A stretch of 64,000 nucleotides of DNA from Bacteroidota bacterium (GCA_023422835.1 JAFAGI010000020.1:62001-126000), one strand, 5' to 3'. Numbered from the stretch's first letter, positions 48,248 through 57,870 are shown. Translations and numbers: made by a program. Notes: generated from the sequence alone by a model not told the origin.

Positions 48248-49399
48248 TTATTGCATTAGCTGATCCAGGTCTATTTCAAACAACAACAATTGCGTTTTTT
48301 GCAATCCTAAAAAATTATCATCAGATACTAAGATTAAAGAACGCCGGCCATTTGGCAAAGCTGGGCCCAATGTGATGCCTTCTATATTATCTATTCTTTT
48401 TCCGATAACATTTAGATTGAGCAACAACTTTTTCTTGATAGGATTTTTCCCCTGTTCTTTAAGATAGTCAATATCCTGACTGTTAGCTGCATCGCGCAGT
48501 TCAGCTAAATATAATTTTATGGTATTATTTAAATAGCCCATAGAAAAAGAGCGTTCAATCACGATAAGTTTGGTAGGACTTATCGCCAAAATCTCTGAGA
48601 TGCCGTTTACCGAAAATGCAGAACGCGGTATAGGTTTTTTGGCTACTTTATCGAGCGGATAAGCATACTGTGCTATCGGCTTTCTTTGCGCATAATCGTA
48701 TTGCACAATCCTGCACCAGCCTCCGTTTGTGGGCGTAGCCCTTGGGCCATCGTTGTACAAAGGCTCTTCTGTGCTTACAAACAGGGTTTTAAAATTATCG
48801 GCGAATGACAAACCTTCGAAAACACCATTGCGGCGAGGCCCGGTTTCTTTCTCCGACATGATGAATTGTTTTGGCACAGGCAATGTCTCTATTTCTTTAC
48901 CAGACTTATCTGCAATAGTTACCGATGGATTGTACAGGATAGAATTACCTGCCGGATCAACAATTCTCTCGCCTTCACTGCTCCATACAATGCTGCGCTC
49001 ATGCGGGTTGTAGCGGATACTTTCGGGATCGGGCACATTCATTGCTTTTATTCCGGCATTGGGGTACAGATCACCGTTTTTCATTCTTAAAGAGTCTACT
49101 CCAAGAATTTTAAAGTTGGCAATCTTGCTTTGGGTTACATCAAAACTGAAAGTATAAAAACGTGCAGGATTAATATTACTTCTGTCGTCTGAGATCACAT
49201 AATACACACCCTGCTGCTGATCATAATCAATGCCCGAAAGCCCGCCGACTTTAGTACCCTGAAAAGTGGTTTTGTTCGGGATCACATATTCATCCAGGAA
49301 ACGGATAGCCGATCGTTGAGCTGCGGGTGTATTCCTTAAAGTGCTACAGGAAGCAAATATGAGCAATAAGGAGATATATAAAAATTGTTTTGCTTGCAT
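48248..49399 (-). CDS. esterase-like activity of phytase family lipoprotein
   Basis: 383 residues from the ATG at 49399 (a TTG three codons upstream is less likely). Signal peptide and lipobox IFASC (Cys18). The mature protein is a beta-propeller-like domain with VGGLSGIDYDQQQGVYYVISDD near 55 and RNGVFEGLSFADNFKTLFVSTE near 195, typical of the phytase-like esterase family; the C-terminal end has DNIEGITLGP and LILVSDDNF. Probably a periplasmic or surface phosphoesterase; substrate unknown. Ends four bases from the Rrf2 gene stop. Confidence 0.88.
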   Translation of the reverse strand: MQAKQFLYISLLLIFASCSTLRNTPAAQRSAIRFLDEYVIPNKTTFQGTKVGGLSGIDYDQQQGVYYVISDDRSNINPARFYTFSFDVTQSKIANFKILGVDSLRMKNGDLYPNAGIKAMNVPDPESIRYNPHERSIVWSSEGERIVDPAGNSILYNPSVTIADKSGKEIETLPVPKQFIMSEKETGPRRNGVFEGLSFADNFKTLFVSTEEPLYNDGPRATPTNGGWCRIVQYDYAQRKPIAQYAYPLDKVAKKPIPRSAFSVNGISEILAISPTKLIVIERSFSMGYLNNTIKLYLAELRDAANSQDIDYLKEQGKNPIKKKLLLNLNVIGKRIDNIEGITLGPALPNGRRSLILVSDDNFLGLQKTQLLLFEIDLDQLMQ

Positions 49400-49415
49400 G
49401 TTTTCCAATTAAAAA

Positions 49416-49464
49416 AAGAAGCTGTAGCGTGCTTGCAGGATATAGTGCACACATACAGCTTCTT
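49416..49464 (-). terminator. terminator of gcvP
   Basis: AAGAAGCTGTA / TACAGCTTCTT 11-pair stem, 27-base partly paired loop, and a T-run of seven on the minus strand. Confidence 0.88.
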
Positions 49465-49478
49465 ATATACTAAATATG

Positions 49479-52337
49479 CTATGCCCATTCTTCAGTAGGT
49501 GCACAGGTACATACCAGGTTCCTGTCGCCATAAGTATTGTTGATGCGCGATACGGCCGGCCAGAATTTATTTTCCCAAACATAAGGCAGGGGAAAGGCTG
49601 CCATCTCGCGTGAGTATGGTTGTTTCCACTCATCTACACAAATTACTTTCTGGGTATGCGGTGCATTTTTCAATACATTGTTTGTGCGGTCATACACATT
49701 TTCTTCGATGGTTTTTATTTCCCGGAATATGCTTTCCATAGCATCGCAGAAGCGGTCAAGCTCGGCTTTGTCTTCACTTTCGGTTGGCTCAATCATGATG
49801 GTACCCGGTACAGGGAAACTCATGGTAGGTGCGTGGAAGCCATAGTCCATCAGCCTTTTGGCAATATCCTCTGCTTCTACGCCCGCAGATTGCTTAAACG
49901 GGCGCAGGTCTACAATAAACTCATGCGCACAGTTGCCGTTCCTGCCTGCATACAACACGGGGTAGTTCTTTTCAATCTTCGCTTTCATATAGTTGGCGTT
50001 GAGTATAGCGTAGGCTGTAGACTTTTTTAATCCTTCAATGCCCAGCAGCTTAATATATGCATAGCTGATCAGCAGTATAGATGCAGAGCCGTAAGCGGCT
50101 GCACTTACTGCATGCGCTTTATTCAAACTGAAATGTCCCGGAAGATGTGGCGCCAGGTGTGCTTTTACACAAATGGGCCCAACCCCCGGGCCTCCGCCGC
50201 CATGTGGAATAGCGAAAGTCTTATGCAGGTTCAGGTGGCAAACATCAGCGCCTATAAAGCCGGGAGAAGTATAGCCTACCTGTGCATTCATATTGGCGCC
50301 GTCCATATAAACCTGTCCGCCGTTGTCATGCACTATCCTGCAGATCTCCATAATTTTTTCCTCAAAAATACCGTAGGTGGAAGGATAGGTCACCATCAGG
50401 GCCGAAAGGTTTTCTTTGTTTGCTTCGGCCTTCTCACGCAAGTCTTCTACGTCTATCAGGCCTTTTTCATCACTTTTTACTATCACTATCTTCATGCCCG
50501 CCATAGCTGCAGATGCAGGGTTGGTGCCGTGTGCAGATACGGGTATCAGTACTACATTACGGTGTTCCTGTTTATTAGCTATATGAAAATTCCTGATGGT
50601 CATCAGGCCTGCAAACTCGCCCTGCGCACCACTGTTGGGCTGCAGGCTGCATGCATCAAAACCCGTGATCACAGAAAGGTATTCGCCCAGTTCTTTGATG
50701 ATCTTGGCATAGCCCCTCGCCTGCTCTTCCGGCACAAAAGGATGAATGGAAGCAAACTCAGGCCAGCTTAGGGGGATCATTTCAGTAGCTGCGTTCAACT
50801 TCATGGTACAACTGCCAAGAGAGATCATACTGGTATTTAAAGCGAGGTCCCTCTTTTCCAGTTTTTTAATGTAGCGCATCATCTGCGTTTCACTGTGGTG
50901 TGAATTAAAAACTTCCTGCGTCAGGAATGCTGAAGTTCTTGTTAAGGATTCGGGGATATGATGCAAACTATACTCCTCACTGTCAAACCCAATGGTAGCT
51001 TCATCCTGGCCTTTGGCTTCTGCGAATACATATAAAATATCCAGCGCATCCTGCTGGGTTGTGGTTTCATCTATAGAGATTTGTACAAAACCGTCTTCTG
51101 TATACAGGAAATTGATGTTGTTCTTTTCCGCGACCGGCAGTATTACCGCCTTATCAGCTTTTATTCTTATTGTATCAAAGAAAAATTCACTGCCGCTTTC
51201 ATAGCCAAGCACTTTCACTTCCTGCAGCACAGTCTGCGCAATCAATGCAATTCGTGCTGCAATATTTTTCAAGCCTTCAGGCCCGTGGTATACCGCATAC
51301 ATGGCAGCCATGTTTGCCAGCAACGCCTGCGCAGTGCAGATATTCGAAGTGGCTCTTTCTCTTTTAATGTGTTGCTCCCGTGTTTGCAAAGCCATGCGCA
51401 ACGCCCTGTTGTTATTGGCGTCTACGCTCACGCCTATGATCCTCCCGGGTATGTTTCTTTTAAAATCATCTCGGGTAGCAAAGAAACCTGCATGCGGGCC
51501 GCCGTAACCCATCGGCACCCCAAGACGCTGGGCAGAGCCTACGGCAACATCTGCGCCCAGCTCGCCGGGCGAAGTGAGTAAAGTTAATGCCAAAAGATCT
51601 GTAGCCATGATCACGTATGCACCTGATGCATGTACCTTTTCTATAAATGCACGGTAATCTTCCACGGAACCTTTACTGTCTGGATACTGCAACAGTGCCG
51701 CAAAGTAGGTGTCATCAATGGTTGCAGCAGCATGATCGCCGTAAACCAGCTCTATACCAAAAGGCTGGCTGCGTGTATTGATCACGTCTTTGGTCTGACG
51801 AAAAACATTTTCATCAATAAAGAACTTCGGCTTGCCGGTATGTTTAGGGTTACACTTGTTAAACAGCATGCTCATTGCCTCGGCTGCAGCTGTAGCTTCA
51901 TCCAACAACGAAGCGTTTGCAAGCGGCAAGCCTGTGAGGTCCGCCACCACCGTCTGATAATTCAATAGACTTTCCAGCCTCCCCTGTGAAATCTCCGCCT
52001 GGTAAGGCGTGTAAGATGTATACCAACCGGGGTTTTCAAATACGTTCCTTACAATCACCGCAGGGGTTATGGTATTGTAGTATCCCTGTCCTATGTAGGT
52101 TTTATACACCTGGTTCATAGTGGCAGTTTTCCATATATCCAGCAGGTATTCCTGCTCGCTGATAGAATCCGGCAACCTGAGTTCCTGATTTAACCTGATC
52201 TGGGTAGGAATGGTATTATCAATCAATTCATCAATTGATGCTGCGCCAAGGGTCTCCAGCATCTGCTTTGTTTCCGCTTCATTAGGCCCGATATGTCTTT
52301 TTTGAAATTCTTTAGATTGTGAGAAAAATAAATTCAT
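49479..52337 (-). CDS. gcvP: glycine dehydrogenase (P protein of the glycine cleavage system)
   Basis: PLP enzyme that decarboxylates glycine and loads aminomethyl onto lipoyl-H protein. 952 residues, a single chain holding both halves of the ancestral duplication. The PLP lysine is Lys706 in HLNLHKTFAIPHGGGGPG; the Gly-rich loop follows. The N-terminal half contains NICTAQALLANMAAMY and VGSAQRLGVPMGYGGPHAG. The other Gcv genes are not adjacent. Monocistronic, with its own terminator. Confidence 0.98.
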   Translation of the reverse strand: MNLFFSQSKEFQKRHIGPNEAETKQMLETLGAASIDELIDNTIPTQIRLNQELRLPDSISEQEYLLDIWKTATMNQVYKTYIGQGYYNTITPAVIVRNVFENPGWYTSYTPYQAEISQGRLESLLNYQTVVADLTGLPLANASLLDEATAAAEAMSMLFNKCNPKHTGKPKFFIDENVFRQTKDVINTRSQPFGIELVYGDHAAATIDDTYFAALLQYPDSKGSVEDYRAFIEKVHASGAYVIMATDLLALTLLTSPGELGADVAVGSAQRLGVPMGYGGPHAGFFATRDDFKRNIPGRIIGVSVDANNNRALRMALQTREQHIKRERATSNICTAQALLANMAAMYAVYHGPEGLKNIAARIALIAQTVLQEVKVLGYESGSEFFFDTIRIKADKAVILPVAEKNNINFLYTEDGFVQISIDETTTQQDALDILYVFAEAKGQDEATIGFDSEEYSLHHIPESLTRTSAFLTQEVFNSHHSETQMMRYIKKLEKRDLALNTSMISLGSCTMKLNAATEMIPLSWPEFASIHPFVPEEQARGYAKIIKELGEYLSVITGFDACSLQPNSGAQGEFAGLMTIRNFHIANKQEHRNVVLIPVSAHGTNPASAAMAGMKIVIVKSDEKGLIDVEDLREKAEANKENLSALMVTYPSTYGIFEEKIMEICRIVHDNGGQVYMDGANMNAQVGYTSPGFIGADVCHLNLHKTFAIPHGGGGPGVGPICVKAHLAPHLPGHFSLNKAHAVSAAAYGSASILLISYAYIKLLGIEGLKKSTAYAILNANYMKAKIEKNYPVLYAGRNGNCAHEFIVDLRPFKQSAGVEAEDIAKRLMDYGFHAPTMSFPVPGTIMIEPTESEDKAELDRFCDAMESIFREIKTIEENVYDRTNNVLKNAPHTQKVICVDEWKQPYSREMAAFPLPYVWENKFWPAVSRINNTYGDRNLVCTCAPTEEWA

Positions 52338-52449
52338 TTTGAATAAGATTATTATAAATAGGTTGTAAATATACTTTAATTAGAAAATATTTAAAAATTG
52401 AAACTACCTATCCTCCTCACACAATAAAATTGTGCAGGTAAAATAATTA

Positions 52450-52749
52450 TTGAAAAGTACCCGGAAAAATGTGTTTGCTGGCAAAAGTTTTCAAGGCGAT
52501 CTGTATAAATTTGGTTTAAAAGCTGTGTTTCGGCCGGGCTGCCAGGTAGCATTCAACACGGCAGGAAACAGTTTTGGAGAAAGTGGTGCGGAAAACACGC
52601 CAGATGAAAATCAATACAATGCTACCCTATACAACAACGTAGCCTTCCGTTACCAGAAAGGCTCTGTCAGGATCATGGGCACAATGGTAAAAGATTCGCT
52701 GGTGTACTTCAGGGAAAGCGGGCTTTATTACTGGGGTACTTTCCGGTAA
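52450..52749 (+). CDS. orphan ORF, possible gene fragment
   Basis: Open frame of 99 codons between gcvP and serA, convergent with serA. Only TTG (52450) or an internal GTG could start it and there is no ribosome-binding site or signal peptide. Amino-acid usage looks protein-like (GDLYKFGLKAVFRPGCQV; YNNVAFRYQKGSVRIMGTM; ESGLYYWGTFR). I do not recognise the family. It may be the 3' piece of a gene whose 5' part is lost in the AT-rich 52338-52449 spacer. Confidence 0.4.
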   Translation: MKSTRKNVFAGKSFQGDLYKFGLKAVFRPGCQVAFNTAGNSFGESGAENTPDENQYNATLYNNVAFRYQKGSVRIMGTMVKDSLVYFRESGLYYWGTFR

Positions 52750-52751
52750 TA

Positions 52752-53972
52752 CTAATACAGCAACCTGACCTTAATGGTCTCTTTTACATGCTTTAAGAGA
52801 TCAAGGGCCTTGTTGGATATCTTTTTATCAATATCCAGCACTACATACCCGATGGTTTCATTGGTCTTTAAATATTGACCTACGATATTAATATCGTGCT
52901 TTGATAGTTCAGTGTTGATGGCACTTAGCACGCCGGGCATATTTTTATGAATGTGCAATATTCTGTGGGAGTTGGGATGCAACGGCAGGCTTAAAGCTGG
53001 TATGGTAATACAGCCGTAAGTTACACCCGATTCTAAAAAATTAAGCAATTTGCTGCTGACGTCTACACCAATATTGGCCTGTGCTTCTTCGGTGCTACCG
53101 CCTATGTGTGGCGAAAGGAACACGTTTGGCAGCCCCTGCAAAGGCGATGAAAAAGTATCCCCGCTTTTTTCCGGTTCCTCTGGGAAGACGTCCACGGCAG
53201 CGCCGCCAAGATGGCCTTTCTTTATGGCGTCTGCCAGGGCATCGAGGTCTACAACAGAGCCGCGTGCATAGTTGATCAATATGGCGCCGGGTTTAAAATA
53301 TTTCAGGTTGCTGCGGTTGATCATGTGTTCGGTATCTTTCTTTTCGGGCACATGCAGCGATACGATGTCTGCTTTTTGCAAAAGCTCTTTGAGCGACTTG
53401 CAGGCATTGGCATTGCCTAAGGGCAGTTTGGTCTCAATGTCGTAATAGATCACATGCATGCCTACAGCTTCTGCAAGTACGCTTAGCTGTGTGCCGATAT
53501 TTCCGTAACCTACAATGCCCATAATTTTCCCGCGAAGTTCATGGCTGTTTTTACTTTCTTTAAGCCATACACCCTCATGCGCCATTTTATTTTTGTCTAT
53601 CAGTCGCCTGATCAGCAGTATAGATGCGCCAATGACCAGTTCTGCCACGCTGCGTGTATTGCTGTAGGGTGCATTAAACACTGCAATCCCTTTTTTCTCA
53701 GCAGCGCGCAGATCTACCTGGTTGGTACCGATACAAAAACACCCGATAGATTGCAGTTTCCTGGCTTCTTTCAATACTTTTTCCGTCAATTGAGTTTTTG
53801 AGCGTATGCCTATGATATGTACATTTTGTATGGCTTTCAACAATTCAGCTTCGCCCAAAGCGCCTGAATGCGTTACTACATTGTAACCGTTGTTTTTAAA
53901 AGTTTCTACCGCAGTATTACTAAGGTTTTCGAGGAATAAAATATTGATCTTTTCTTTTGGATAACTGGTCAT
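52752..53972 (-). CDS. serA: D-3-phosphoglycerate dehydrogenase
   Basis: First step of serine synthesis. 406 residues: substrate domain, Rossmann NAD domain (IMGIVGYGNIGTQLSVLAEA near 150), catalytic Arg/Glu/His with NYARGSVVD and FLSPHIGGSTEEAQANIG, then a C-terminal ACT domain (about 335-406; HILHIHKNMPGVLSAINTEL) for serine feedback. A TACATTTG box lies 24 bases upstream. Serine is the precursor of the glycine used by the neighbouring GcvP. Confidence 0.96.
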   Translation of the reverse strand: MTSYPKEKINILFLENLSNTAVETFKNNGYNVVTHSGALGEAELLKAIQNVHIIGIRSKTQLTEKVLKEARKLQSIGCFCIGTNQVDLRAAEKKGIAVFNAPYSNTRSVAELVIGASILLIRRLIDKNKMAHEGVWLKESKNSHELRGKIMGIVGYGNIGTQLSVLAEAVGMHVIYYDIETKLPLGNANACKSLKELLQKADIVSLHVPEKKDTEHMINRSNLKYFKPGAILINYARGSVVDLDALADAIKKGHLGGAAVDVFPEEPEKSGDTFSSPLQGLPNVFLSPHIGGSTEEAQANIGVDVSSKLLNFLESGVTYGCITIPALSLPLHPNSHRILHIHKNMPGVLSAINTELSKHDINIVGQYLKTNETIGYVVLDIDKKISNKALDLLKHVKETIKVRLLY

Positions 53973-53995
53973 GAAATCTGTGTTAAAAATTTACG

Positions 53996-54003
53996 CAAAT
54001 GTA
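53996..54003 (-). promoter_or_regulatory. candidate -7 box of serA
   Basis: TACATTTG on the minus strand, 24 bases before the serA start; a TTG lies 15 bases upstream, slightly closer than usual. Confidence 0.45.
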
Positions 54004-54079
54004 AGGATATAAGTTTTTCAAAATAAATTATTATTGAATGAAGAAACAGCAATTATACGAATGTATGTTTAAACAAATT

Positions 54080-55417
54080 TCAAGAAAGAAATTCAATCTT
54101 TATAATTTTATTTGTCAAGGATGACACCTTCACACGCTCGTCAATTCTCATGCCCACTATCCAACCAATTTTCTTATCCGATTCAATAACATAAATATTT
54201 TCTTTGCCGGTAAGCGAAAGTTTATTATCTATAAAAAAACGGGAGAGCTTCTTTTTTTTCTTCATTCCCAACGGATAAAAGTAATCGCCGGGTTTCCATT
54301 TTCTCAAGATCAAAGGGAACTTGATGCGGGCGGCGTCAAGCAAGGCTATATTTTTATCAGTCAGAATCCTGTTGTCATTGGCATAACATGAAAACTTTAA
54401 TCTACCGCCTGCAAATTTTATTTCAGTATCGTGTTCTTCTACCAATATCATGCCCGCGTTCTGCGTATTCAGCTCGCTTATGACCAGGTGATTCCTGTTT
54501 CTGAATATCCTGTGCGATGCTGATGACACGTAGCTGCCGTTATCGGCTGTAAACAATTTCTCTACTTCTGCAACTTGCCCGGAAGTAAAATGATAGTTCC
54601 TGATCACCTCCCACAAGAGCGTAGTATTTGCGGGTGTTTTTTGCCATTTCAATATGGGGAGAAACAATTCTTTGCCACGCACTTCCACCAGCTTTTTTTT
54701 GTGCCGCTCAACTGCCTGGGTATACAGTAAAGTAATGTCCCTGAAGCGTGAAATATTTTGCAGCAGGTTATTTTCCACATTGGGAAAATGTTTTTGGATT
54801 GCCGGCAGAATGGTTAACCGGAAAGCATTACGTGTATAATCATCGGAAAGATTGGTGATATCTTCTCTCCACGCGAGTCCCTGCTGCTGTGCATAGTTTG
54901 TAATTTCTTTTCTCCCCGTAAAAAGCAGCGGCCTTATTATACAATTATTTTTTACAGGGATTCCTGTAAGCCCGGCGATTCCTGTGCCACGAAAGAAATT
55001 GATCAGCAGGGTTTCAATATTGTCATTAGCATGATGTGCTGTGGCTAACAATGCAAGGCTGTCATTCGCTTTCATCAACGATGCAAACCAGTCATAGCGC
55101 AGGTTGCGCGCGGTTTCTTCAATGCCTGTTTTACGTTCCCTGGCAACTGCATTGGTATGAAATGTGGCAGTATACAGATGTTTTTTGTAGCGCGCAGCAA
55201 GCTCTGATACAAATACTGCGTCCTTATCGCTGTCTTCTGCACGCAGCTGAAAGTTGCAATGTGCCATTTCAAAATCAATATCAGAACGAAACAACAGATC
55301 GGCAAGCGCCACACTGTCTACACCCCCGCTTATTGCCAGCAGGATCTTTTTTTCTTTTGGCAATAAGGAAGCAAATTGCTCCTTCCAGCTTTGCTGAAAC
55401 TTTTGAAGTAACGACAT
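54080..55417 (-). CDS. tilS: tRNA(Ile)-lysidine synthetase
   Basis: Modifies C34 of tRNA-Ile(CAU) to lysidine so it reads AUA. 445 residues. The PP-loop SGGVDS lies at residues 30-35, with the TAHHANDNIETLLINFFRGTGIAGL segment near 130. The C-terminal TilS domain (about 365-445) contains WKPGDYFYPLGMKKKKKLSRFFID. It starts 12 bases after the glnS stop, so the two tRNA genes are co-transcribed. Confidence 0.94.
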   Translation of the reverse strand: MSLLQKFQQSWKEQFASLLPKEKKILLAISGGVDSVALADLLFRSDIDFEMAHCNFQLRAEDSDKDAVFVSELAARYKKHLYTATFHTNAVARERKTGIEETARNLRYDWFASLMKANDSLALLATAHHANDNIETLLINFFRGTGIAGLTGIPVKNNCIIRPLLFTGRKEITNYAQQQGLAWREDITNLSDDYTRNAFRLTILPAIQKHFPNVENNLLQNISRFRDITLLYTQAVERHKKKLVEVRGKELFLPILKWQKTPANTTLLWEVIRNYHFTSGQVAEVEKLFTADNGSYVSSASHRIFRNRNHLVISELNTQNAGMILVEEHDTEIKFAGGRLKFSCYANDNRILTDKNIALLDAARIKFPLILRKWKPGDYFYPLGMKKKKKLSRFFIDNKLSLTGKENIYVIESDKKIGWIVGMRIDERVKVSSLTNKIIKIEFLS

Positions 55418-55428
55418 ATGTACGCCCG

Positions 55429-57090
55429 TTATTTTTTATTTTCCTTTGCCCAGGAATCTTTTAATCCTACCGCTCGGTTAAATACCAGGTGATCTGCATC
55501 AGCATCTTTATCCAAAGCAAAATAGCCTTTGCGCAGAAACTGGTATCCTTCTCCGAGCTTAGCTTCTTTCAGAACCGGCTCTGCATAAGCGTTTGGTATG
55601 ATCTTCAAGGAATCCGGGTTCAGGTAGTCAGTATACTCTCCCGGCACATTGTCCATATCTTCTTCTGTAAACAACCGGTCGTACATGCGCAGCTCTGCAC
55701 TTACAGCATGCGCTATGCTCACCCAGTGCAGCGTACCTTTGGGCCGAACGCCGGATGTGTCGGCGCCGCTTTTGCTCTCGGGAAGGTAAGAACAATGTAT
55801 CTCTTTTATTGCTCCCTGTTGATCTTTTAGAATGCTATCGCATTGTATTATGTAAGCATATTTTAAACGTACCATCTGCCCGGGCGCCAACCTGAAATAT
55901 TTTTTAGGCGGGTTTTCCATGAAATCTTCTCTCTCAATGTACAACTCTTTAGAGAAGGGCACTTCGCGGTAAGTAATTGTTTCTTCTTCTGGGTTGTTTT
56001 CTGCCTGCAGCATCTCAACTTCCCCATCGGGATAATTGGTGATCACTACTTTCACAGGATCAAAAACAACCATTCTGCGGACTGCAGTTTTATTAAGGTC
56101 TTCACGTACAAAGTGCTCCAGCAAGCCCAGGTCAACAGAGTTATCTCTTTTTCCAATACCTATCCTGTCGCAAAAATCTCTTATACTCTTGGGTGTATAG
56201 CCGCGGCGGCGCATGCCTGAAATGGTGGGCATCCGTGGATCGTCCCAGCCAGCCACGATTTTATTATTCACCAGTTGTAATAATTTTCTTTTACTCATCA
56301 CCGTGTAGGTAAGGTTGCGCCTGGCAAACTCGTATTGCCGGGAAGGAAATATCTCTAATTTTTCTATGAGCCAGTCATACACCTCCCTGTGCGGCACAAA
56401 CTCCATGGTACAGATAGAATGTGTAATGCCCTCAATGGAATCACTTTGCCCGTGAGCAAAATCGTACATGGGGTAAATGCACCATTTGTCTCCCGTGCGG
56501 TGATGATGCACGTGCCTGATGCGGTAGAGCAATGGATCGCGCATAAGCATGTTACTGGATTCCATATCTATTTTAGCACGCAGTACTTTTTCGCCGTCTT
56601 TATATTTACCGGCACGCATTTCTTCAAAAAGCTGCCGGTTTTCTTCTATGCTTCTTTCTGCAAACCGGTTTCTTCTGCCGGGTTGTGTAGGTGTGCCTTT
56701 TTGTTCTGCAATCTCTTCGCTGGTGCTGTCATCTACATAGGCAAGCCCTTTGTTTATCAGCCTTACAGCGTATTGGTACAAAGTTTCAAAGTAATCAGAA
56801 GCATACAACTCTTTCTCCCACTGGAAGCCGAGCCATTGTATATCTTCTTTAATGCTGTCTACATATTCTGTATCTTCCGTTACAGGGTTTGTATCGTCGA
56901 AGCGCAGGTTGGTTTTGCCGCCATATTTTTTAGCTACACCAAAATTCAGGCAAATGCTGGAGGCGTGCCCCATATGCAAATAGCCGTTCGGCTCCGGCGG
57001 GAAACGGGTAAGTATAGATGTATGCCTGCCCTCGGCCAAATCCTGCTCTATAATCTCTTCAATAAAATTTAATGATCTCTCTTCTGACAT
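55429..57090 (-). CDS. glnS: glutaminyl-tRNA synthetase
   Basis: Class I synthetase, 553 residues from the ATG at 57090; an upstream frame extension to 57204 only reads through the repeat array. HIGH-type motif HMGH at residues 39-42 within PPEPNGYLHMGHA, KMSKS-type motif VMSKRKLLQLV near 263, and a C-terminal anticodon-binding beta-barrel (about 335-553). Presence of GlnRS means the organism does not depend on the amidotransferase route for Gln-tRNA. Promoter boxes lie between two heptamer arrays. Confidence 0.96.
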   Translation of the reverse strand: MSEERSLNFIEEIIEQDLAEGRHTSILTRFPPEPNGYLHMGHASSICLNFGVAKKYGGKTNLRFDDTNPVTEDTEYVDSIKEDIQWLGFQWEKELYASDYFETLYQYAVRLINKGLAYVDDSTSEEIAEQKGTPTQPGRRNRFAERSIEENRQLFEEMRAGKYKDGEKVLRAKIDMESSNMLMRDPLLYRIRHVHHHRTGDKWCIYPMYDFAHGQSDSIEGITHSICTMEFVPHREVYDWLIEKLEIFPSRQYEFARRNLTYTVMSKRKLLQLVNNKIVAGWDDPRMPTISGMRRRGYTPKSIRDFCDRIGIGKRDNSVDLGLLEHFVREDLNKTAVRRMVVFDPVKVVITNYPDGEVEMLQAENNPEEETITYREVPFSKELYIEREDFMENPPKKYFRLAPGQMVRLKYAYIIQCDSILKDQQGAIKEIHCSYLPESKSGADTSGVRPKGTLHWVSIAHAVSAELRMYDRLFTEEDMDNVPGEYTDYLNPDSLKIIPNAYAEPVLKEAKLGEGYQFLRKGYFALDKDADADHLVFNRAVGLKDSWAKENKK

Positions 57091-57113
57091 GAATCTATGT
57101 ATTAGTAAAATTT

Positions 57114-57150
57114 CAAATTGCAAATTGCAGATTGCAGATTGCAGATTGCA
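57114..57150. repeat. heptamer tandem array in the glnS leader
   Basis: Five copies of a 7-base unit: two CAAATTG and three CAGATTG, plus two bases. It lies between the predicted transcription start and the glnS ATG, so copy number sets leader length. Confidence 0.85.
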
Positions 57151-57169
57151 AAAATATATTGTTTGCCTG

Positions 57170-57197
57170 CAAATGTAGTGAATAAAAAATTGCACAA
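57170..57197 (-). promoter_or_regulatory. glnS promoter (TTG-N17-TACATTTG)
   Basis: On the minus strand TTG (57195-57197) and TACATTTG (57170-57177) are 17 bases apart, a good match to the Bacteroidota promoter. The TTG is part of the first unit of the upstream heptamer array. Confidence 0.6.
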
Positions 57198-57234
57198 TGC
57201 ACATTGCAAATTACAAATTGCAAATTGCAAATTG
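57193..57234. repeat. heptamer tandem array upstream of the glnS promoter
   Basis: Six units with period seven: CACAATG, CACATTG, CAAATTA and three CAAATTG. Units nearest the promoter are the most diverged. A related pair of 14-base units (AGATTACAAATTG plus one base) occurs at 61060-61086 upstream of the trigger factor gene. Confidence 0.8.
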
Positions 57235-57300
57235 CAGAAAATTTGTGACAGGCAATTTTAGAAGCAGGCCATGAGTTATTTTGATTCTTTAGATTATATC

Positions 57301-57540
57301 TTATAATTTCTGATTAAACAACCAATTATATTTAGCTTGCAGCATAGCACTAATTATTTCTTGAATTAATTACATCGTAAATACTACTTTGCCTGCTTCA
57401 TAACTTTTTTGAGCAAATAATGCAGCTATGCGAGCACTTTTAACGGCTTCTGAAGCCGTCAAATAATTTTCATAGCTGCTTTCCATATCAAAAAATATTT
57501 TTTCTAAATCCTGTCGTACTTCCTGCTTATAAATATTTAA
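57301..57540 (-). pseudogene. 3' remnant of a TolC-family outer-membrane efflux gene
   Basis: On the minus strand about 50 codons read KQEVRQDLEKIFFDMESSYE, continuing ASEAVKSARIAALFAQKSYE and AGKVVFT, the heptad pattern of the last long helices of TolC proteins. After a frameshift it continues DVINSRNN, and after another LQAKYNWLFNQKL then TAA at 57301. The ending 'LQAKYNxLFN' is typical for Bacteroidota TolC homologues. No upstream 5' part remains; the region above it holds a different remnant. Confidence 0.72.
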
Positions 57541-57870
57541 TTATGTACACCAAAATAACATAAGGAGGTAATTTCTTCTTTCTATAAAAAATATAATACA
57601 AAGGAATAAATACTTATTGCTATGCTGAGTAAAAGAATGTACAAAGATACCTGTGAAATAACTGCATCCAATATAAATAAAACTAACGATAGATATACAT
57701 ACCTCTCTCTTACAAGAAGGTATTTAAAATAAATTCTTCAACAATAGGAGCGAAAATTACCACAAAAAAACACCTCCCAAGGTTTAGAAATATATTCGTT
57801 AATGAAGTGATAGACGAAGCTAAATTAAAATAACTTTTATAAATTCGATAAAAATCATTAATACAATGTG
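57541..57870 (-). pseudogene. possible CPBP-type intramembrane protease remnant
   Basis: A minus-strand frame reads YRIYKSYFNLASSIT, then FFVVIFAPIVEEF (57731-57770), resembling motif 1 (EExxxR) of CPBP/Abi proteases. A frameshift follows, into KYLLVRERYVYLSLVLFILD and further hydrophobic residues to a stop near 57582. The expected Arg after EEF is not seen and later motifs are absent, so the identification is tentative. It directly precedes the TolC remnant in reading direction. Confidence 0.4.

Noticed and set aside
57114..57234. Heptamer repeats as a CRISPR array
   Set aside because: Units are 7 bases and contiguous, with no spacers, and no cas genes are present.
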